9,296 nt of DNA, taken from positions 1 through 9,296 of the forward strand of contig JAYVCL010000384.1 of NCBI GenBank assembly GCA_043749975.1. The letters are read 5' to 3'. Below the pieces are notes generated by a model that saw nothing but the letters and a program-made list of their open reading frames with translations, did not search any database and had not been told where the DNA came from. Every line of letters starts with the position of its first letter. The first letter of the stretch is position 1. Position numbers and translations under genes: made by a program. The DNA is from JANYJJ01 sp043749975 (GTDB taxonomy: Bacteria; Pseudomonadota; Gammaproteobacteria; Burkholderiales; Burkholderiaceae_C). Shown here in pieces: positions 1 through 8,775 of the stretch.

Positions 1-3000
1 ATGTTGCACTGGATCATTTCATCGAGTCTTCGCTTGCGCACCGTGATGATCGCGCTGGCCGCGGTGATGCTGGTGGTCGGCGTCTGGCGCATGCGCAACA
101 TGCCGCTCGACGTGGTGCCGGAATTCTCGCCCCTGTCGCTCGAAGTGCAGACCGAGGCGCTCGGCTTGTCGACCTCCGAGGTCGAGTCGTTGATCACCGT
201 GCCGCTGGAGGCCGACTTGCTCAACGGCGTGCCGTGGCTGCAGTCGATCGAGTCCGAGTCGATCACCGGGCTGTCATCGATCGAAATGTTCTTCGCACCC
301 GGCACCAACCTGATGCACGCGCGCCAGATGGTGCAAGAGCGCCTCACCCAGGCCCATGCGCTGCCCAATGTGTCGATGCCGCCGGTGCTGCTGCAGCCGG
401 TGTCGTCGGCCAGCCGCATCATGAACATCGGCCTGACCTCGAAGACGGTTTCACCGATCGAGATGTCGGTGCAGGCGCGCTGGAACATCGTGCCGCGGCT
501 GGTCGGTGTGCCCGGCGTGGCCAACGTATCGGTGTGGGGCCAGCGCAACCGGCAGGTGCAGGTGCAGGTCGATCCCGCCAAGCTGCGCGCCAAGGGCGTG
601 ACGCTGGAGCAGATCGTCAAGACCGCCGGCGAAGCCGTCTGGGCCTCACCGCTGACCTACCTGACTTCGTCGACGCCGGGTGCCGGCGGGTTCATCGACA
701 CGCCGAACCAGCGCCTGGGCGTGCGCCACATCTCGCCCACGTCGTCGCCCGAGACCTTCGCCAAGGTGCCGGTGGCAGGCACCTCGGTGCCGTTGCAAGA
801 CGTGGCCACCGTGGTCGAGGACAGCCAGCCGCTGATCGGTAGCGCGCTCTTCAAAGACGGCCCGGGCCTGATGCTGGTGGTCGAGAAATTCCCCGGCGCC
901 AACACCTTGGAGGTGACCCGCGCGGTCGAGGCGGCGTTGCGCGAACTCAGCCCGGGCATGAAGGGCATCGAGGTCGACGCCTCGATCTACCGGCCCGCGA
1001 GCTTCATCGAGCGCGCCACCAAGAACCTCGCCACCGGGCTCATCGCCGCCTATGTGTTGGTGGTGCTGGCGCTGGGCGCGCTGCTGGGCAGTTGGCGCGC
1101 GGCGCTGGTGGCCGCCGTGGTCATCCCGTCGTCGGTGCTGGCGGCCGGGTGGGTGTTCCATTTGCGCGGCGAGAACATCGACATGATGATCATTGCCGGC
1201 CTGATGCTGGCGGTGGCGGTGATCGTGGACGACGCGATCCTGGACGTGGACAACATCGCGCGTCGGCTGCGCCAGGCGCGAACCGACGGCGCCGGCCACT
1301 CATCGCTGGACGTCATCACGCGGGCGGCCATCGAGGTGCGCGGGCCGATGCTGTTCGCCACCGCCGTCATCTTGCTGGCGGTGCTGCCGGTGCTGTTCAT
1401 GCAGGGGCTTTCGGCTGCGTTCTTCCGGCCGCTGATCTGGTCCTACATCCTGGCGGTGCTCGCATCGCTGGCGATCGCCCTGGTGTTGACGCCGGCACTC
1501 AGCCTGCTGCTGCTGGCCAATGCCCCCTTGCCCGAGCGCAGCAGCTCGCCGCTGATGGGCAGGCTGCAAGCCGGCTCCGCGCGAATGGGCAGCAGCGTGC
1601 TGAGCAGCCCGGTGGCCGCGCTGGCTCTGGCTGCGCTGGGCGTGGTGGTCGGGACGCTGGTGTGGGTCAACTCGGAGCACTCGCTGATTCCGAGCTTCAA
1701 GGAGACCGATGTGGTCATCGAGATCCAGGCAGCGTCGGGTTCGTCGCTGCCGGCGATGAACCGGGTGACCGCGTCGGTGATGAAAGACCTGCGCGCCGTC
1801 AAGGGGGTGCGCAACGTGGCCGCCCATGTCGGACGCGCCGTGCTCTCGCATGAAGTCTCGGATGTCAATGCGGCCGAGATCTGGGTCAGCATCGATCCTC
1901 AGGCCGACTACGACGACACGCTGGAGGCTTTGCAAAAGACGGCCGAGGCCTACCCCGGCATCCGGGCCGAGGTCAACACCTTCCTCTCGAAGCGCATGCG
2001 CGAGACCCTGACCGGCGGCGACGAGACCGTCAGCGTGCGGGTCTACGGTCACGACCAGGAAATCATCCGCGGCAAGGCCGAGGAAATTCGTGAGCTGATG
2101 TCCAAGATCGACGGCATCAAGAACCCGCAGATCGAGGTGCAGGCCGAGAAAACGACGATCGAGGTCAAGGTCGATCTCGCCAAGGCCAGCGCCTACGGTT
2201 TGAAACCGGGCGATGTGCGCCGTGCCGCCTCGTCACTGGTCTCGGGCATCACGGTGGGGGCGCTGTTCCAGGACCAGAAGGTGTTCGATGTGGTGGTGCT
2301 CGGCAGCCCGGGCATCCGCGCCAACCTCAACGACATGCGCAACCTGATGATCGACACGGAATCGAAGGGCCAGGTGCGTCTGGCCGATGTGGCCGATGTG
2401 CGCACCATCGCGTCGCCCGGCGTGATCCGCCGCCAGGGCGTGTCGCGGCGCATCGACATCGACGCCCAAGTCAAAGACAAAGACGTGGGCAGCGTGTCGC
2501 GCGAGGTCGCGCGCCGAATCAAGGACGTGGCCTTCCCGTTCGAATACCACGCCCAGGTGCGCGGCGAACACTTCGCGCAGCGTGCCGCACTCGGCCCGCT
2601 GTACAGCTACATGGCGGCTGCGGCGTTGCTCGGCTTCCTGATTCTGCAAGCCGCGCTGGGCGGCTGGAGGCTGGCGCTGCTGGCCATCGCCGGCGTGCCG
2701 GTGGCGCTGCTCGGCTGCTTCGTGGCCGTCGTCCTCGCCGGCGGCGACTTCACGCTCGGCTCGGCGCTGGGCTTCGTCACGGTGCTCGGCCTGGCGGTGC
2801 GCAACGGCATCGCCCTGGTGCGCCACTTCCAGGCGCTGGAGTTGCAAGGCGAACCCTTCGGCGCCGCCCTGGTGCAGCGCGGCGTGCGCGAGCGCTCTGC
2901 GGCCATCGTGGCCAGCGCGCTGACCATCGCCGCGCTGATGCTGCCCTTCGTCGTGCTGGGCGACGTGGCGGGCCTGGAGATCGTGCATGCGACAGCCGTC

Positions 3001-3147
3001 GTCGTGCTCGGCGGTCTCGTCACCACCCTGCTACTGACCCTCGTTTGCGTGCCTGCGCTCTACCTGCGTTTCGGCGCGCGCACCGCGCAAGACACGCTGG
3101 GCTTGCTGTCGCAGCGGCCCGAGCAGTTTGCATCCACCCCCGTTTGA
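1..3147 (+). CDS. RND-superfamily efflux permease, first of two paralogues
   Basis: Inner-membrane, proton-driven export pump subunit, expected to work as a trimer with a periplasmic adaptor and an outer-membrane channel. At 1048 residues it has normal RND length and layout: TM1 about 12-31, a large periplasmic loop to about 343, TM2-TM6 about 344-506, TM7 about 537-556, a second periplasmic loop, and TM8-TM12 about 866-1021. TM4 carries D410-D411, the position of the proton-relay pair of AcrB, plus extra acids D415 and D417. TM10 has R934-N935 where AcrB has Lys-Asn. Periplasmic signatures GVPGVANV (169-176) and GGFIDTPNQR (229-238) are shared with the second pump. The N-terminus aligns from Met1 with the second pump, so base 1 is very likely the true start even though upstream sequence is not visible. 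The stop codon abuts the next ATG. The substrate is unknown: CzcA/CusA-like in general look, but I see no clear metal-ligand set. Confidence 0.93.
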   Translation: MLHWIISSSLRLRTVMIALAAVMLVVGVWRMRNMPLDVVPEFSPLSLEVQTEALGLSTSEVESLITVPLEADLLNGVPWLQSIESESITGLSSIEMFFAPGTNLMHARQMVQERLTQAHALPNVSMPPVLLQPVSSASRIMNIGLTSKTVSPIEMSVQARWNIVPRLVGVPGVANVSVWGQRNRQVQVQVDPAKLRAKGVTLEQIVKTAGEAVWASPLTYLTSSTPGAGGFIDTPNQRLGVRHISPTSSPETFAKVPVAGTSVPLQDVATVVEDSQPLIGSALFKDGPGLMLVVEKFPGANTLEVTRAVEAALRELSPGMKGIEVDASIYRPASFIERATKNLATGLIAAYVLVVLALGALLGSWRAALVAAVVIPSSVLAAGWVFHLRGENIDMMIIAGLMLAVAVIVDDAILDVDNIARRLRQARTDGAGHSSLDVITRAAIEVRGPMLFATAVILLAVLPVLFMQGLSAAFFRPLIWSYILAVLASLAIALVLTPALSLLLLANAPLPERSSSPLMGRLQAGSARMGSSVLSSPVAALALAALGVVVGTLVWVNSEHSLIPSFKETDVVIEIQAASGSSLPAMNRVTASVMKDLRAVKGVRNVAAHVGRAVLSHEVSDVNAAEIWVSIDPQADYDDTLEALQKTAEAYPGIRAEVNTFLSKRMRETLTGGDETVSVRVYGHDQEIIRGKAEEIRELMSKIDGIKNPQIEVQAEKTTIEVKVDLAKASAYGLKPGDVRRAASSLVSGITVGALFQDQKVFDVVVLGSPGIRANLNDMRNLMIDTESKGQVRLADVADVRTIASPGVIRRQGVSRRIDIDAQVKDKDVGSVSREVARRIKDVAFPFEYHAQVRGEHFAQRAALGPLYSYMAAAALLGFLILQAALGGWRLALLAIAGVPVALLGCFVAVVLAGGDFTLGSALGFVTVLGLAVRNGIALVRHFQALELQGEPFGAALVQRGVRERSAAIVASALTIAALMLPFVVLGDVAGLEIVHATAVVVLGGLVTTLLLTLVCVPALYLRFGARTAQDTLGLLSQRPEQFASTPV
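505..527 (+). repeat. 23-base exact match shared by the two pump genes, copy 1
   Basis: This stretch begins ggtgtgcccg and encodes the GVPGVANV motif. It is identical base for base to 4141-4163 in the second pump gene. It reflects common ancestry of the two genes and strong protein constraint. It could also be a small gene-conversion tract. It is not a mobile-element repeat. Confidence 0.7.
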
Positions 3148-3606
3148 ATGGAAACCGTCATGTGCACTTCAAATCGAATCAACTCGTTGGCGTTGGCCGT
3201 TTCCGTGGCGGCTGGGCTGTCGCTCGGGTCGTCGCTGGCGCTGGCCGCCACGGCGGCCGTCAAGAAGGATGCTTCCTCGCATGTCGAGGCGATCAACGGC
3301 TCCAAGCTGATGCGGGTCACCCTGACGCAGAAGGCGGTCGACCGGCTCGACATCAAGACCGGCGTGGTCGCGGTCGATGCGGCCGGGATCATGACCGCGC
3401 CCTACGCCGCCGTGCTGTACGACATGAAGGGCAACACCTGGGTCTACACCAACCCCGAGCCGCTGGCCTATGTGCGCCATGCCGTCGTAGTCGAGTCGAT
3501 CAAGGGCGACCGCGCGACCTTGAAACAAGGCCCGGCGGTGGGCACGTCGGTGGTCGTCAGCGGGGCGTCCGAGTTGTATGGCGCCGAAAACGGCGTCGGG
3601 CACTAG
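3148..3606 (+). CDS. Small exported protein: membrane-proximal domain of an RND adaptor (MFP/HlyD-like)
   Basis: 152-residue exported protein. Residues 12-33 form a signal-peptide core ending ALA, with likely cleavage near residue 33. Residues 57-75 (VTLTQKAVDRLDIKTGVV) look like the segment opening the beta-barrel of CusB/HlyD-type adaptors. Residues 85-150 (PYAAVLYD, then WVYTNPEPLAYVR, then ELYGAENGVGH) look like the adaptor's membrane-proximal C-terminal domain. The lipoyl domain and coiled-coil hairpin of a full adaptor (usually 350-500 residues) are absent. There is no sign of a frameshift: the protein has its own signal peptide and an intact frame. By analogy it would sit on the periplasmic face of the flanking pumps. 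It begins directly after the first pump's stop codon (TGAATG), suggesting translational coupling. An in-frame ATG at 3160 has a better-placed GGAA and gives a cleaner signal peptide, so the mature start may be there (148 residues). The adaptor-fragment reading is a family resemblance judged by eye. Confidence 0.8.
   Translation: METVMCTSNRINSLALAVSVAAGLSLGSSLALAATAAVKKDASSHVEAINGSKLMRVTLTQKAVDRLDIKTGVVAVDAAGIMTAPYAAVLYDMKGNTWVYTNPEPLAYVRHAVVVESIKGDRATLKQGPAVGTSVVVSGASELYGAENGVGH
3150..3153 (+). promoter_or_regulatory. Possible ribosome binding site favouring the start at 3160
   Basis: GGAA lies six bases before an in-frame ATG at 3160. The upstream ATG at 3148 has only a C-rich stretch before it and no recognisable Shine-Dalgarno sequence. 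Use of 3148 would depend on ribosomes terminating at the abutting TGA. The motif is short, so this is only a hint about the start. Confidence 0.4.
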
Positions 3607-3623
3607 TCGGCACCCAGCCATCA

Positions 3624-3629
3624 AGAGGG
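3624..3629 (+). promoter_or_regulatory. Ribosome binding site of the second RND permease
   Basis: AGAGGG lies seven bases before the ATG at 3637. It supports that start over the adjacent in-frame ATG at 3640, from which it would be ten bases away. The 30-base gap after the adaptor fragment has no room for a convincing promoter or terminator. Confidence 0.6.
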
Positions 3630-3636
3630 TCGAATC

Positions 3637-6777
<3,141 letters not shown>

Positions 6778-6805
6778 ACTCATGCAACGCGACATAAACA
6801 CCACT

Positions 6806-6811
6806 GGGAGG
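6806..6811 (+). promoter_or_regulatory. Ribosome binding site fixing the start of the 222-residue exported protein
   Basis: GGGAGG lies three bases before the ATG at 6815. The spacing is short, but this is a strong match in the 37-base gap after the second pump. It favours 6815 over in-frame ATGs at 6782 and 6716, which would put an Arg-rich extension in front of the signal peptide; 6716 would also overlap the pump gene. Confidence 0.6.
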
Positions 6812-6814
6812 CCC

Positions 6815-7483
6815 ATGACACGAACCCTCATCGCGGCAGCGCTCATGGCAGGCGCACTGCACGGCCTCGCCTGCGCAGACGAAAAGTTCGAGAGCGTCAA
6901 GGTGTTTCTCGAACGCAACGTGCAGGACAAGGATTCGGAGATCAAGTTCGACGCCATCGGCGGCACGGGTGGGTTGACGAGCCTGAAGGTCGTGGCACCC
7001 GATGGCCGCACCGTGATCGACTTCAAGACACCCGACTCCAAGCTCGGCATGCGCCACCTCACGCTCGAATCCCCCGAACCCAAGAACGACGGCAGTGTGC
7101 AGGCCGACTTTCCGGCCGGTGCCTACACCTTCACCGGTGCCAGCGCGAGCGGCGCACGGCTCGAAGGCAAGGCCATGCTCAGCCACACCTTCCCCGACCC
7201 GACGGCCCTGCTTCGCCCGCGAGCCGATGCCAAGAACGTGCCCGTCAACGGGCTGCAGATCGGTTGGCAATCGGCCAAGGGCCTGAGCGCGCACGTGGTC
7301 GTGATCGTGCATGAAGCCTCGGGCCGCGAGATCAAGGCCAACCTGCCGGGCAACGCCACCGGGTTCAGCGTGCCGGCCGGCTTTTTGCAGCCCGATACGG
7401 AGTACAAACTGGAAATCGGCACGGTGGCGAAAGACGGCAACTCGTCGTTCATTGAAACCGCATTCACCACCGCGAAAAAGTAG
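6815..7483 (+). CDS. Exported protein with probable fibronectin type III-like domain
   Basis: 222 residues. A short signal peptide (residues 1-21) has a hydrophobic core and a likely cleavage ACA|DE. The single cysteine, C20, sits in this region, but the preceding residues (HGLA) are a poor lipobox, so a soluble periplasmic or secreted protein is more likely than a lipoprotein. Residues 25-125 are rich in predicted beta strands with no family I recognise. Residues 141-220 look like an immunoglobulin-like or fibronectin type III beta sandwich: a conserved-looking W151, then a LQPDTEYKLEI stretch (191-201) typical of the L-x-P-x-T-x-Y-x-L/V signature, ending in FTT (217-219). Such domains usually mediate protein or polysaccharide contacts. 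The position right behind the pump genes suggests an envelope accessory role, but no enzymatic function can be claimed. The start was chosen for its ribosome binding site and signal peptide. Confidence 0.82.
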   Translation: MTRTLIAAALMAGALHGLACADEKFESVKVFLERNVQDKDSEIKFDAIGGTGGLTSLKVVAPDGRTVIDFKTPDSKLGMRHLTLESPEPKNDGSVQADFPAGAYTFTGASASGARLEGKAMLSHTFPDPTALLRPRADAKNVPVNGLQIGWQSAKGLSAHVVVIVHEASGREIKANLPGNATGFSVPAGFLQPDTEYKLEIGTVAKDGNSSFIETAFTTAKK

Positions 7484-7499
7484 CAACGGCACAACGAAC

Positions 7500-7503
7500 G
7501 GAG
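7500..7503 (+). promoter_or_regulatory. Probable ribosome binding site of the PepSY gene
   Basis: GGAG lies 11 bases before the ATG at 7515. It is a weak, slightly distant match, but the only one in the 31-base gap. No hairpin terminator is seen in this gap. Confidence 0.4.
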
Positions 7504-7514
7504 CACACACCACC

Positions 7515-7835
7515 ATGAAGAAGCAAGCCCACGAAATTCGACCTGCGAGCGCCCGGGCCTGCCTGACGTTCTGCAGCGCGCTCGTCATTGGCTGCGCCCA
7601 GCCGGCATTTGCCGGCACGACGGATGCCAAAGCCAAGCCGGCTGAGGCTGCCAAGATCACCGAGGAACAAGCCTCGGCCATTGCGCTGAAGGCCATTCCC
7701 GGCAAGGTCACCAGCGTCAAGATCGAGAAGAAGCTCGGCAAGAACGTCTACGTGGTCGAAATCATGTCGCAGACCCAGGGAGAGAAAGATGTCTTCGTCG
7801 ACCTGGTGTCGGGCAAGGTCATCGGCACCGACTGA
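7515..7835 (+). CDS. Small exported PepSY-domain protein
   Basis: 106 residues. The N-terminus is basic (K2, K3, R9, R14), followed by a hydrophobic stretch (residues 15-27) and an AFA|G signal-peptidase I site near residue 33. Alternatively LVIGC at 23-27 fits a lipobox and would make C27 the lipidated first residue of a lipoprotein. Residues 46-105 show a single PepSY domain: an opening helix (ITEEQASAIALKAIPG), then strands carrying VTSVKIEKK, NVYVVEIM and DVFVDLVSGKVIG, the usual helix-strand-strand-strand order with the terminal D-x-x-x-G-x-V pattern. PepSY domains occur in protease propeptides, where they inhibit the protease, and in many stand-alone periplasmic proteins near metal-responsive or export genes, where their role is poorly defined. 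No protease is encoded here. The start at 7515 is chosen because the upstream extension overlaps the previous gene and lacks a signal peptide. Confidence 0.88.
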   Translation: MKKQAHEIRPASARACLTFCSALVIGCAQPAFAGTTDAKAKPAEAAKITEEQASAIALKAIPGKVTSVKIEKKLGKNVYVVEIMSQTQGEKDVFVDLVSGKVIGTD

Positions 7836-7848
7836 GTCGGATTCGTTC

Positions 7849-7853
7849 GGAGG
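7849..7853 (+). promoter_or_regulatory. Ribosome binding site of the 296-residue periplasmic protein
   Basis: GGAGG, a strong Shine-Dalgarno core, lies 11 bases before the ATG at 7865. A closer, weaker AAAGG also precedes that ATG. It supports 7865 as the start within a 29-base gap. Confidence 0.55.
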
Positions 7854-7864
7854 ACATAAAGGCC

Positions 7865-8755
7865 ATGCAAGCAACCAAGCTCACTGCACTGGTTCGCGCC
7901 GCGCTGATTCTGTCGGCGCTGCTCGTCGCCGCGCCAGGCGCGCCTGCGCAGCCGGCCGCACCGCCGGGCAAGGAAGAGTTCGGGCTGTCGCCGCGGCAAT
8001 TGGTGCAGTCGGTCGAGAAAGTCGAAGCGGAGATCGCCCGCTGCATGCGCGGCCAGGGCTTCGAGTACATCGCCGTCGATTTCGACACCGTGCGCAAGGG
8101 CATGAGCGCCGACAAAAAACTGCCAGGCATGAGCGAAGGCGACTTTGTGGACAAGTACGGCTTCGGCGTGTCGACCCTGTACACCGGCCTGGCACCGCAA
8201 CTGCAAACCGGCTACAGCCCGGGCAAAATCGGGCTCGGCGAGCGCAACGTTTCGATCTACAAAAGCCTCTCGGCGGCGAGCCAGGTGGCCTACACCCGCG
8301 CCTTGTTCGGCCAGCACGCCGATGCGACCTTCGCCATCGCGTTGGAGCGCGAGAACTTTGCCCGCACCGGCGGCTGCACGCGCAAGGGCGTCGAGCAGGC
8401 GTTCGCGCCCGACCAGTTGACCGCGACCTACTACAACCCGAAAGATGCGCTGATCAACAAAGACCCGCGCATGAAAACGGCGCTGCGCCAGTACGGCGAG
8501 CAGATGCGCAAGCTGGGCTTCGACTATGCGCACCCGGACGAGGTCGAGGCCGATGTGCGCAAGCGGCTCGAAGCGCTGACACAGGGCGAATCGATTCCGG
8601 CCGACAAGTTGTCGCCCGAACAGGTCAAGGCCCTGAAGGCCTTGCAAGACTACGAGCGTCGCGTCGCGAAAAAGAACCACGAACTGACCGAGAAATTGTT
8701 CGATCCAGTCGAGGAACAGATTGCGAAAGAAATGTTCGCGCGAGCTGTCAAGTGA
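7865..8755 (+). CDS. Periplasmic protein of unknown function with internal CM-x-x-x-GF repeat
   Basis: 296 residues. The signal peptide (1-28) is likely cleaved at APA|QP. The mature protein is soluble and mostly helical, with a proline-rich start (29-35). It has only two cysteines, C60 and C171, which could form a disulfide in the periplasm. Residues 56-80 (RCMRGQGFEY, later VRKG) reappear in altered form at 209-235 (EQMRKLGFDY, later VRKR), indicating two related halves. In the second half Gln213 replaces the first-half Cys60. Residues 92-104 (GDFVDKYGFGVST) and 168-171 (TGGC) separate the halves. I recall similar two-half, cysteine-containing exported proteins next to peptidoglycan-binding adaptors and ABC transporters in actinobacteria, but this is memory, not a search. 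The C-terminal part (247-296) is charged and helical, possibly a coiled coil. It is encoded 20 bases before the adaptor-like gene, so a partnership with it is plausible. Confidence 0.85.
   Translation: MQATKLTALVRAALILSALLVAAPGAPAQPAAPPGKEEFGLSPRQLVQSVEKVEAEIARCMRGQGFEYIAVDFDTVRKGMSADKKLPGMSEGDFVDKYGFGVSTLYTGLAPQLQTGYSPGKIGLGERNVSIYKSLSAASQVAYTRALFGQHADATFAIALERENFARTGGCTRKGVEQAFAPDQLTATYYNPKDALINKDPRMKTALRQYGEQMRKLGFDYAHPDEVEADVRKRLEALTQGESIPADKLSPEQVKALKALQDYERRVAKKNHELTEKLFDPVEEQIAKEMFARAVK
8027..8104 (+). repeat. Protein-level internal repeat, first copy (residues 55-80)
   Basis: Encodes a helix with C60-M61-R62, then G65-F66-E67-Y68, and V76-R77-K78 downstream. It aligns with residues 209-235 of the same protein, with a two-residue shift before the VRK element. 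The similarity is seen in protein, not as a DNA repeat. Confidence 0.55.
8489..8569 (+). repeat. Protein-level internal repeat, second copy (residues 209-235)
   Basis: Encodes Q213-M214-R215, then G218-F219-D220-Y221, and V231-R232-K233. It matches the first copy except that glutamine stands where the first copy has cysteine. Confidence 0.55.
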
Positions 8756-8775
8756 AGGTTTTTAGAGCGTAGAAA

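Noticed and set aside
1300..2052. Open frames opposite the first pump (also 646-1299 and 2233-2988)
   Set aside because: Composition is dominated by His, Arg, Gln and Asp and no family is recognisable. They are shadows of the pump's codon pattern.
3148..3606. Adaptor fragment as a frameshifted or truncated pseudogene
   Set aside because: It has its own start, a signal peptide and an uninterrupted frame to a natural stop. The upstream sequence is an intact pump gene, not the missing adaptor half.
7311..7514. Longer N-terminus for the PepSY protein
   Set aside because: The extension lies inside the preceding gene in another frame, is Arg/Ser/Pro-rich and would bury the signal peptide.
7789..8772. 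327-codon plus-strand open frame in another reading frame
   Set aside because: It overlaps the end of the PepSY gene and all of the 296-residue gene. The product is Arg/Ala-rich without a signal peptide or motif, while the overlapped genes have both.
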